Shown here: one piece after another, positions 1-5,014 of the stretch
How the letters are laid out: each line of letters begins with the position of its first letter
Position numbering within the stretch: position 1 is the first letter of the stretch
The notes under the pieces: generated by a model
What the model saw: the letters and a program-made list of their open reading frames with translations, nothing else
The model's database searches: none
What the model was told of the DNA's origin: nothing
Position numbers and translations under genes: made by a program
NCBI GenBank assembly: GCA_003601535.1
Contig: PIXW01000229.1
Span: forward strand, 1-5,014
Direction of reading: 5' to 3'
DNA: 5,014 bases
Origin: ANME-2 cluster archaeon
GTDB lineage: Archaea > Halobacteriota > Methanosarcinia > Methanosarcinales > Methanogasteraceae

Positions 1-1
1 C

Positions 2-589
2 GATTCCACTGATATCAGCGATGCACTGGCACTGGATCCCGATCTCCTGATCCATCTGACTCATGCATCGGCAGGTGATCTGCGTGCGGTCTCTGAAGAG
101 GACATTCCTGTTGTGGTCTGCACGCAATCGAATCTCGTGACAAAGGTGGGGCTGCCGCCTGTCGAAGAGATGCTTGCCGCAGAACTGGTGGTTGCTGCTG
201 GCACTGATAATGTGATGTTTGATTCGGTGGATATGTTTACAGAGATGAGATTTCTCTCATCGCTCTTTGCAATCGATGAGCGAGAGGTGCTGCGGATGTG
301 CACCCGTGCAGGTGCGATCGCGCTCGGTCTGAATTGCGGGACAATCGAGCCAGGGATGGATGCGGAGGTTATGGTGCTTGATACGGATTCTTATAATCTT
401 GCTGGCACAAAGAATGTCCTTCGGAGCGTGGTCAGGCGTGCAAGGGCGAGTGATGTCGTGTTCTGCTCGAGTGGCGCTGGTGCTCATAAGAATAACGAGC
501 TTAAGAGATCGTCAACTTCAAAGAAACGCAACGTCCCTCCTTCACATCCAGAAATGCTCAACCAACATTTTTATGGGATCAAATTCTAA
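2..589 (+). CDS. Amidohydrolase family protein, C-terminal part (5' end outside the window)
   Basis: This is the C-terminal 195 residues of a metal-dependent hydrolase of the amidohydrolase superfamily (cytosine deaminase / imidazolonepropionase-like, COG0402 type). The frame is open from the left edge, so a GTG at 113 is an internal Val codon and not a start. Seen: a HLTHAS segment (visible residues 18-23) where the barrel histidine ligand lies; VVVCTQSN (37-44), the usual 'vvvCPrSN' strand in archaeal members; and GTDN (67-70), whose Asp is normally the last metal ligand at the end of a beta strand. Next come DMFTEMRF, a helix with TRAGAIALGL, and GTIEPGMDAEVMVLD, the return of the chain to the small composite beta domain. 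The closing part SVVRRARASDVVFCSSG is typical of the family end. After it follow about 37 basic, low-similarity residues (KRSSTSKKR and onward) that I do not recognise. The substrate cannot be told from this part. It lies 36 bases before cobZ in the same direction. Confidence 0.85.
   Translation, partial: DSTDISDALALDPDLLIHLTHASAGDLRAVSEEDIPVVVCTQSNLVTKVGLPPVEEMLAAELVVAAGTDNVMFDSVDMFTEMRFLSSLFAIDEREVLRMCTRAGAIALGLNCGTIEPGMDAEVMVLDTDSYNLAGTKNVLRSVVRRARASDVVFCSSGAGAHKNNELKRSSTSKKRNVPPSHPEMLNQHFYGIKF
568..575 (+). promoter_or_regulatory. Weak TATA-like element ahead of cobZ
   Basis: TTTTTATG lies inside the last codons of the amidohydrolase. It is about 50 bases before the cobZ start, so a transcript beginning about 25 bases downstream would have a leader of roughly 25-30 bases. 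No clear purine-rich BRE is visible. The gene could equally be read through from the amidohydrolase. Confidence 0.2.
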
Positions 590-616
590 TCTCTGTTACA
601 CCGGAAGAGTTGAATA

Positions 617-622
617 AGTGAT
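617..622 (+). promoter_or_regulatory. Ribosome binding site of cobZ
   Basis: AGTGAT, with GTGAT matching the right half of the archaeal GGAGGTGATC complement to 16S rRNA, ends 3 bases before the ATG at 626. It supports this start over any other in the frame. Confidence 0.45.
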
Positions 623-625
623 AAT

Positions 626-1090
626 ATGTCAGATAAACAGGAAATCTTCGAGATACTTGGTAAATGCGACATCACCGAAGATATGCTCATCGATACAGCA
701 ATGGAACTGTATGTCCCGCATCCCGGCATAGAGAACGAGGAGATCGCAAGACAGGTATTCAAGCGCGAACTCAGATTCGCATTATCTGATCCGAATTTAT
801 GCATACTTTTATATGCGGCGACTCTTCTGGAGGAAGAAGGTACGAGCGGTAGACTGCCTGGCATCTCTGTGCAGGCGTACGAGCGCGATCCTGTTTATCT
901 CATCGCAGACGAGGTGCTGGGTATTGCGATTGCACAGTACATCAGCGGATACAAAGGCATGTTTGAGTTTACCAGATTCGATCAGAACAAACCTGGAATT
1001 CTTGGAAGATTGGGACCGTTCATGGATGATGCGATTGCAGGACTGATCGGAGGAGTATCTTCTAACATGTATTCAAGGAGTATGATATAA
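626..1090 (+). CDS. cobZ: Alpha-ribazole phosphatase CobZ (PgpA-related fold)
   Basis: A 154-residue protein of the phosphatidylglycerophosphatase A (PgpA) superfamily, in the form found in methanogens as CobZ. CobZ removes the 5' phosphate from alpha-ribazole phosphate (or adenosylcobalamin phosphate) in the late, nucleotide-loop part of cobamide synthesis and replaces bacterial CobC. Seen: ELYVPHPGIE (residues 27-36), the invariant Asp-Glu of IADEVLGIAIAQYISG (D95, E96), then FTRFDQNKPGILGRLGPFMDD (starting at F115), with D134 and D135 followed by AIAGLIGG. These are the PgpA signature blocks (DEvvG, FRlFDilKP, DDvlAGiya) in correct order and spacing. The typical bacterial PgpA membrane helices are not evident, which favours the soluble CobZ function over a lipid phosphatase. 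The length suits the archaeal family. The next gene starts 2 bases after the stop, so translational coupling is likely. The split between CobZ and PgpA activity is inference from lineage and sequence shape. Confidence 0.85.
   Translation: MSDKQEIFEILGKCDITEDMLIDTAMELYVPHPGIENEEIARQVFKRELRFALSDPNLCILLYAATLLEEEGTSGRLPGISVQAYERDPVYLIADEVLGIAIAQYISGYKGMFEFTRFDQNKPGILGRLGPFMDDAIAGLIGGVSSNMYSRSMI
1075..1080 (+). promoter_or_regulatory. Ribosome binding site of the GXGXG gene
   Basis: AAGGAG lies within the last codons of cobZ (Ser-Arg-Ser region), with 12 bases to the ATG at 1093. The spacing is rather long, but no better site exists. Its position inside the upstream gene fits coupled translation of the pair. 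Confidence 0.4.
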
Positions 1091-1092
1091 AC

Positions 1093-2016
1093 ATGCTCCT
1101 CGAGATGGAGTGCACATCACCTCAGAACTGCGTCTGCGATTTCACATACAATTTCTACTGGCAGCATCAGGGCAGGGAGCTGGATCCGGATGGGGTCATT
1201 CCATGTCAGCTGGATACCAGTTATACATATCGGGATCTCGTCACAGCACTGCGCCGCAGAAAAACCATTCACATCAGAGGCGATGTCGGTAAACGGCTGT
1301 GCTCGAATGCAGGTGCGGATATGCGGTACTTCGGCGGCACAGGTGGCATCATCGATTCCGGAACGGTGATCGTGGACGGTAACGTTGGTACGCGGATGGG
1401 CATGGGCATGGTATCAGGCGAGATCTATGTGAGTGGAACGGTAGCAGAGCCGATGGGTAATATAATTGAGGTGGAGTCCGATCGTGCAGGTTTCAGGAAA
1501 TTCCGGTCGATCACCGACCTGCTGCACGGTGGTTCGCCTGATGGGCTGCTTCCGCCAAACAGCTTCGACGGGAGCAGACTGACCTTAAGCGACGGCATTC
1601 TCAGAGATAGTATCGCTGCACGGTGCAGCGCCGACCGGACAGTGGTTGTGAACGGCAATGCCGATATCAGTGTGGGCATACTGATGAAGAGCGGGGAACT
1701 CAGGATATGCGGGGATGCAGGGATGAATGCAGGTGCGCTGCTTGCTGGCGGCACGGTGATAATCGAGGGAAATGCAGGTGAATTTGCCGCTGCTGACATG
1801 CGTTCTGGTGTTTTAATCATAAAAGGAAGGTCAAAAGGATTTGTTGGTGGTAAGATGAGTGGAGGTGTGATATTCCTGAAGGGGGGCGGTGCTGTGATAC
1901 CCCCGGTGAGAATGGTTTCGATGACAGGGCGCGATTACCGCCTGCTGATGCGAACGATGCATACGAATCAGATCGAGGCTATGATGTACACGAAGTATTC
2001 TGCCAATGGGTTATAA
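1093..2016 (+). CDS. Orphan GXGXG beta-helix protein, FwdC / archaeal GltB-domain type
   Basis: A 307-residue protein built around two blocks of GXGXG repeats that would fold as a right-handed beta helix. The first block is about residues 59-123 (IRGDVG, VDGNVGTRMGMGM, SGEIYVSGTV). The second is about 184-265 (VVNGNADISVGILMKSG, ICGDAGMNAGALLAGG, IEGNAGEFAAADMRSG, IKGRSKGFVGGKMSGG). A 60-residue linker joins them. The pattern is that of formylmethanofuran dehydrogenase subunit C (FwdC/FmdC) and of the C-terminal domain of glutamate synthase. Relatives in Methanosarcinales carry the probably mistaken name 'tributyrin esterase'; no esterase motif (GXSXG with an alpha/beta fold) is seen here. 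No FwdA, B, D or glutamate synthase partner is in the window, so it is an orphan subunit here. The N-terminal ~55 residues are outside the repeat and contain C7, C13 and C15 (C-x5-C-x-C), a possible metal or cluster site. Function is unknown; a scaffold or subunit role is more likely than catalysis. Its stop overlaps the end of the opposing herA. Confidence 0.8.
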   Translation: MLLEMECTSPQNCVCDFTYNFYWQHQGRELDPDGVIPCQLDTSYTYRDLVTALRRRKTIHIRGDVGKRLCSNAGADMRYFGGTGGIIDSGTVIVDGNVGTRMGMGMVSGEIYVSGTVAEPMGNIIEVESDRAGFRKFRSITDLLHGGSPDGLLPPNSFDGSRLTLSDGILRDSIAARCSADRTVVVNGNADISVGILMKSGELRICGDAGMNAGALLAGGTVIIEGNAGEFAAADMRSGVLIIKGRSKGFVGGKMSGGVIFLKGGGAVIPPVRMVSMTGRDYRLLMRTMHTNQIEAMMYTKYSANGL

Positions 2017-3594
2017 CTTCCCGCTTCCAAAAACCTTCGCAAATAAACTGCCAGTCTTCTTTTTTTCAGGAATCTTATGATCTACTTCAAAAATTTCCTG
2101 TTTTTTCATCTTCTCTGGCTTAACGAATGGCTCATGCACACTTCTCGGTTCATGCTCGATCACAGATACTGATCCTCCGCCGTGCCTGCTCTTTCGTGCA
2201 CGGATCTCAACCACAATCGGTCGCTCGATATCACCGCTAACAACTAGCGCAACCCCTGGAGGCAATCTTTTGATCTCATCCTCCGCTTCAACACTGATTC
2301 CTTCGAGTCCTTTCCGGATCGCCTGCAGATCGTTCGGATTGGTGACCTTGAGGATGATCTGGGTGTTGCACTGCGATAGTACGTTCTTGTCGATTCTTGC
2401 AGGGCGCTGGGAGATCACCGTCATGCCGAGCCCGAATTTCCTGCCCTCTGACGCGATCGTCCTGAGTATATCGGTGCTGACCGTCTTACTGAACCCCTTC
2501 TCAGGACAGTAATTATGCGCCTCCTCGATTACGAGCATCATTGGAGGAATGAGATTGATTTTTCTTGCCTCAAACAGTTCTTCGCACAACCGTGCAACGA
2601 TCATAGCCTGCATATCAGGAACAACACCTTTCATATCGATGATCGAACCTTTCCCGGGTTGAACGAGTTCCTGAATCGAAGTTGGGGTTTCGGAGAGTAT
2701 TTCGGTATCCCGAATCGTTTCAAGAGTGCTTAAAACTCCCCATTTTGCATTACTGTTGCTGTTTCCAACCTCGAAGATGATATCGTCAACCGTGTATCTG
2801 TCCTTTTCAGCCCGTATCTTCTGTATTGCCTCATATATGACACCCATCTGGGTACTGGACTGGATACCGAGAATGCGGGAGAGATCGCCTGCTCTGAGAT
2901 TGACTCCGTTGAGCCTGAATACCTGATCTGCACCAGGATTCAATACCCGATCTGCTGGCGTATACACCGTCAATCTGTCCGCATATCCGGATGGCGATAC
3001 ATCGAAGTACTCAAAATCCCCTTCGACTGCCGGCTCTCTAAGTGTCGTGTATTCGCCGTGCGGATCGATGATTAAGAGCGGAATTCCCTGATCAAGGAGT
3101 TCCTCCATGATCACACCTGCGGTGTATGACTTACCGCTGCCTGTACGTGCAAGAATGCTGCAATGCTTCTGCACAAGGGTGTTGGCATCGAGGCGTACCG
3201 GTATTCTCTGCCCTTCGAGCAGCCCGATATACACATTGCCGCGTGTAAGTCCGAGCGTCGATGCCACCAGTTCGGGATCGGCACGAAAGACCCGATCTCC
3301 TGGACTGAACGGAGTTTTTGGTGTTCGAAGAACCCTGTTCTGCCGAGATCCGATGACCATAGCCTTCGCAATCACCCGATCAACACCCGCATCGTCCCGT
3401 CTGTCCAGTGCGCTATCGATGGTGATGTCCTCGTTCGATCTGGTGATCGAGATCACCTGTGCAAGCGTCCAGCCATCGGTTTCGTGCCAGATCTTGAGAT
3501 AATCGCTCTGTTTTGTTGAAGGATCCGAAACCACGAATCTGAAATCTGTAAAGCCTGTTTCACCGAATATGGTACCGATCGAATCTATAGGCAT
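2011..3594 (-). CDS. HerA-family ATPase (HAS-barrel plus FtsK/VirB4-like P-loop domain)
   Basis: A 527-residue ATPase of the HerA/FtsK superfamily (DUF87 type, COG0433), a hexameric DNA translocase family acting in DNA end processing. The N-terminal ~130 residues form the HAS-barrel (DSIGTIFGETGFTDF, then GDRVFRADPELV). Walker A is ARTGSGKSYTAG (149-160, K155), with the first Gly of the loop replaced by Ala. IDPHGEY (176-182) follows, then Walker B LVIEEAHNY (354-362) with Glu-Glu in place of Asp-Glu, as is common in archaeal members. SQRPARIDKNVLSQCNTQII (395-414) carries the sensor Gln and likely Arg finger. Residues ~470-527 are a charged, lysine-rich tail ending in SLFAKVFGSGKL. The start at 3594 is chosen because the HAS-barrel similarity begins there; the frame stays open upstream to 3723, but that stretch has no family similarity and would run into osmC. 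No convincing Shine-Dalgarno precedes the ATG. No nurA, mre11 or rad50 is adjacent in this window, so it may be a HerA paralogue with its own job. Confidence 0.9.
   Translation of the reverse strand: MPIDSIGTIFGETGFTDFRFVVSDPSTKQSDYLKIWHETDGWTLAQVISITRSNEDITIDSALDRRDDAGVDRVIAKAMVIGSRQNRVLRTPKTPFSPGDRVFRADPELVASTLGLTRGNVYIGLLEGQRIPVRLDANTLVQKHCSILARTGSGKSYTAGVIMEELLDQGIPLLIIDPHGEYTTLREPAVEGDFEYFDVSPSGYADRLTVYTPADRVLNPGADQVFRLNGVNLRAGDLSRILGIQSSTQMGVIYEAIQKIRAEKDRYTVDDIIFEVGNSNSNAKWGVLSTLETIRDTEILSETPTSIQELVQPGKGSIIDMKGVVPDMQAMIVARLCEELFEARKINLIPPMMLVIEEAHNYCPEKGFSKTVSTDILRTIASEGRKFGLGMTVISQRPARIDKNVLSQCNTQIILKVTNPNDLQAIRKGLEGISVEAEDEIKRLPPGVALVVSGDIERPIVVEIRARKSRHGGGSVSVIEHEPRSVHEPFVKPEKMKKQEIFEVDHKIPEKKKTGSLFAKVFGSGKL
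2060..2106 (+). terminator. Possible oligo-T terminators of the left operon
   Basis: Two T tracts on the + strand, T7 at 2060-2066 and T6 at 2101-2106, lie 44 and 85 bases past the stop of the GXGXG gene. Archaeal RNA polymerase can stop at oligo-T without a hairpin. The tracts lie antisense to the lysine codons of the HerA tail, so they may simply reflect coding. Confidence 0.35.
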
Positions 3595-3608
3595 GTGATG
3601 ATTACATC

Positions 3609-3625
3609 TTATGCCGGTGGCATAA
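3609..3625. promoter_or_regulatory. Inverted repeat, candidate operator next to the herA start
   Basis: TTATGCCGGTGGCATAA: perfect 7-base arms TTATGCC / GGCATAA around GGT. It lies 15-31 bases before the HerA ATG on the minus strand. Its right arm overlaps a weak TATA-like stretch (minus strand CCTTTATGCC). It could be a repressor site or, if transcription of herA starts upstream of it, a short hairpin in the leader mRNA. Confidence 0.4.
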
Positions 3626-3647
3626 AGGTTTGGTGATATTGCAAAGA

Positions 3648-3658
3648 TTTTTAAATAA
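3648..3658. promoter_or_regulatory. TATA box of osmC, possibly shared with herA
   Basis: TTTTTAAATAA, preceded by the purine-rich GCAAAGA (3641-3647) as a possible BRE. A start of transcription about 25 bases to the right falls at about 3678-3680, just before the Shine-Dalgarno site of osmC. Read on the minus strand, the same A/T block is TTATTTAAAAA and would place a herA start near 3625, giving a leader of about 30 bases. The sequence is almost symmetric, so bidirectional use is possible. Confidence 0.5.
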
Positions 3659-3674
3659 TCGAGACGATCGATTA
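3656..3674. promoter_or_regulatory. Inverted repeat, candidate operator between the osmC TATA box and start
   Basis: TAATCGAGACGATCGATTA: perfect 7-base arms TAATCGA / TCGATTA around GACGA. It overlaps the right edge of the TATA box and ends a few bases before the predicted transcription start of osmC. A bound dimer would block TBP/TFB or RNA polymerase, the usual layout of archaeal repression. The cognate regulator is not in the window. Confidence 0.45.
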
Positions 3675-3679
3675 ATTCC

Positions 3680-3686
3680 AGGAGGT
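3680..3686 (+). promoter_or_regulatory. Strong ribosome binding site of osmC
   Basis: AGGAGGT, 8 bases before the ATG at 3695. It is the best Shine-Dalgarno match in the window and fixes the start. With the predicted transcription start only a base or two upstream, the leader is very short. Confidence 0.8.
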
Positions 3687-3694
3687 AAGATATA

Positions 3695-4114
3695 ATGGAA
3701 GACAAATTCCTCTTCTCGAACACGTTGAAATGGAACAGTGGATATCAAGCGACCATGTTTTTCGGTGATAAAGCAAGTTTTGAGTTTGCCACGCCACCTG
3801 AGTTTCATGGTCCCGAAGGCTTTATCAGCCCCGAAGAACTGTTTGTCGCCTCTGCGCATGCATGTGCTCTGACCACATTCATCGCAAGGACAAAGAAAGC
3901 CGGAATCAATATCCTGTCTTATGAATCCAGTGCAGAGGGCACGCTGGAAAAGGTGGAAGGAGTGCGTCGGTTCACAACGATTGTTGTGAAGCCGAGGATA
4001 AAGACAGACGGCGATAAGGAAACCGTGAAAGAGATTGTGAAACAGGTAGAACAAAACGCTCTTGTGTTCAATTCGATGAAGACAGATGTTACGATAGATG
4101 CGATCATCGAATGA
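3695..4114 (+). CDS. OsmC/Ohr family protein, single-cysteine form
   Basis: A 139-residue protein of the OsmC/Ohr superfamily, small dimeric cytoplasmic proteins many of which reduce organic hydroperoxides through a pair of cysteines. Seen: the beta-rich N-terminal half, PEFHGPEGFISPEELFVASAH in register with the family's 'GP..g..PeeLl.aala.C' block (E48), the peroxidatic-position Cys in AHACALTTFIARTKKAGI (C57), and the C-terminal helix VKQVEQNALVFNSMKTDV. In that helix the second, resolving Cys of OsmC/Ohr would be at about residue 122 (family form C-P-x-S-N-x-x), but here it is Ala; C57 is the only cysteine in the protein. Single-Cys members (YhfA-like and many archaeal ones) are known and their reaction is not settled. 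Expressed divergently from herA behind a TATA box, a palindrome and a strong ribosome site, so probably a regulated single-gene unit. Stress function is family inference. Confidence 0.88.
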   Translation: MEDKFLFSNTLKWNSGYQATMFFGDKASFEFATPPEFHGPEGFISPEELFVASAHACALTTFIARTKKAGINILSYESSAEGTLEKVEGVRRFTTIVVKPRIKTDGDKETVKEIVKQVEQNALVFNSMKTDVTIDAIIE

Positions 4115-4144
4115 TGGTGCGAAGGCATCTGGAGCATGTCCGAA
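4115..4144. other. Short convergent gap between osmC and the ScpB-like gene
   Basis: Thirty bases between two tail-to-tail stop codons. No oligo-T tract or hairpin is visible on either strand, so each transcript probably ends within the neighbouring gene. Confidence 0.4.
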
Positions 4145-5014
4145 TCATCTTTGTAGCCCTTCGAGAATCGCATCGTATCTGGCGCAGATTCGCTCGATCA
4201 CATCGGATGGCGCATTTCTGTGCGTAGGAAATGTGATATCACCAACACCGAGATAATCCGGCGCAACCAGTATTCCTGTTTGTGATATCGTGAATCCGAG
4301 ATCGTTCAGGATGTGTGCTGCCATCTCTGATGCTGGTTTCACCATGGGATGCAGTTTCGTGTCCAGTTTCCTTGATCGTTCACGATATCCCTCTTTCAGT
4401 TCTTCCAGTTCGGAGATAACCTTTGAAACATCATTCTTCTTGCCATACTTTCCGATTATTTTTATAGACCCAAGCAGGTCATCGAAGGTTGTGGATGCGA
4501 TCTCGACGATCTCTCCGGAAAAATTTCTCCTGACCTTTTCTGTGTAGCCCTTCGAGATTACAAGCATCTGGATATCACTCAAAAAAGCAAGGTCATCAGC
4601 AGATGGGTTGTACGCATCAACCACGACACACGGAATCCCACACCGCCGCAGAAGCGATTCATACATCGGGGTCACGCCGATGCGGGCTGCCATCTTCATC
4701 TTCAGCGCATTTCTGACCGCTTCCGGATCCTCGGAATCCAGACCAAAGTATTCTGCAAATCTGGGTGTTGTCGTGAGGAGTTTTGTATGCCCCTTTGGAG
4801 CGGATGCGATCAGTCCCATCTCTAACAGGGCATGTATGTGGGAATAAGCCATGTTTCCGCGAATCTTAACGATATCTGATTGTGTTACCGGCTGGTGGTA
4901 TGCGATCATCGATAATGTGCGGAGTACAGGTGCAGGCAGTTCCTTTGGAGCAAGCGACCGGACATATTCAGAATATTCAGGTCTGACCTGCATCAGATAT
5001 TTCGTATCCTTCAA
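4145..5014 (-). CDS. ScpB-like condensin subunit fused to an extra C-terminal domain (5' end outside the window)
   Basis: The visible 289 residues begin in the middle of a protein that continues beyond the right edge; the TTG codon at the edge is internal. Residues 1-95 match the end of the first and all of the second winged-helix domain of ScpB, the partner of SMC and ScpA in chromosome condensation: VRPEYSEYV, then [21 protein letters not shown] (the family's 'LeTLaIIAYkQPitraeIe.IRG' helix), [19 protein letters not shown], and the wing ending [12 protein letters not shown]. In an ordinary ScpB the protein stops soon after this FGL. Here about 190 further residues follow in the same frame: an alpha/beta part ([38 protein letters not shown]), a helix with a heptad-like pattern ([19 protein letters not shown]), then [19 protein letters not shown] and [20 protein letters not shown]. 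This resembles conserved methanogen proteins of unknown function, perhaps DUF2100, which I state with low confidence. A DNA-organisation role for the whole is inferred from the ScpB half. Confidence 0.8.
   Translation of the reverse strand: MKDTKYLMQVRPEYSEYVRSLAPKELPAPVLRTLSMIAYHQPVTQSDIVKIRGNMAYSHIHALLEMGLIASAPKGHTKLLTTTPRFAEYFGLDSEDPEAVRNALKMKMAARIGVTPMYESLLRRCGIPCVVVDAYNPSADDLAFLSDIQMLVISKGYTEKVRRNFSGEIVEIASTTFDDLLGSIKIIGKYGKKNDVSKVISELEELKEGYRERSRKLDTKLHPMVKPASEMAAHILNDLGFTISQTGILVAPDYLGVGDITFPTHRNAPSDVIERICARYDAILEGLQR

Noticed and set aside
586..864. 92-codon open frame on the minus strand
   Set aside because: Antisense to the start of cobZ, with no motif and Ser-rich shadow composition.
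1425..1820. 131-codon open frame on the minus strand
   Set aside because: Antisense to the clear GXGXG repeats; its Pro/Ser-rich product is what glycine- and alanine-rich repeats give on the other strand.
1093..2016. DNA-level tandem repeat in the GXGXG gene
   Set aside because: The repetition is at the protein level (Gly spacing); the underlying bases differ between units.
3107..3502. 131-codon open frame on the plus strand
   Set aside because: Antisense to the HAS-barrel and Walker A region of herA, with no ribosome site and no recognisable motif.
3595..3723. Longer start for the HerA protein at 3723
   Set aside because: The extra 43 codons cover the divergent promoter and the first codons of osmC and show no family similarity; the HAS-barrel begins at the Met at 3594.
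3602..4054. 150-codon open frame on the minus strand
   Set aside because: Antisense to nearly all of osmC, rich in Cys, His and Phe as expected from a shadow frame, and it covers the divergent promoter.
4441..4475. T-rich stretch in the ScpB-like gene as a terminator of osmC
   Set aside because: It lies more than 330 bases beyond the osmC stop and the longest T run is five; too weak and too far.

Overview
The window looks like ordinary chromosome of a methanogen-type euryarchaeon (Methanosarcinales / ANME / Syntrophoarchaeum-like; I cannot be more precise without a search). The grounds are an archaeal CobZ-type alpha-ribazole phosphatase, a GXGXG beta-helix protein of the formylmethanofuran dehydrogenase C / archaeal GltB kind, a HerA-family ATPase, TATA-like boxes instead of -35/-10 pairs, and Shine-Dalgarno sites of the GGAGGTGATC type. 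I see no tRNA, rRNA, CRISPR array, transposase or phage gene.

Layout. Positions 2-589 (+) hold the C-terminal part of an amidohydrolase whose 5' end lies left of the window. It is followed by cobZ (626-1090, +) and, 2 bases later, the orphan FwdC/GltB-like GXGXG protein (1093-2016, +). These three run in the same direction and the last two are probably co-translated. A HerA-type ATPase (2011-3594, -) runs towards them, and the two stop codons share one TTATAA palindrome. A 100-base divergent region (3595-3694) separates herA from an OsmC-family gene (3695-4114, +). This region carries two different perfect inverted repeats with 7-base arms, a TATA-like element and a strong Shine-Dalgarno site. 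Thirty bases further on, in the opposite direction, ends a gene whose visible N-terminal part is the second winged-helix domain of ScpB and whose C-terminal ~190 residues are an additional domain not present in normal ScpB (4145-5014, -; its 5' end is beyond the right edge).

How they fit together. The amidohydrolase/cobZ/GXGXG block suggests cofactor or one-carbon metabolism (cobamide nucleotide-loop assembly, and possibly methanofuran-linked or amidotransferase chemistry). HerA and the ScpB fusion are DNA maintenance and chromosome organisation proteins. The OsmC protein belongs to peroxide/thiol stress defence. The parts most worth a second look are the ScpB fusion, the two palindromes between herA and osmC, the orphan FwdC-like protein, and oligo-T tracts that may act as terminators for the left operon while encoding the lysine-rich tail of HerA on the other strand. 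I found nothing that I can defend as a wholly new defence or mobile system.
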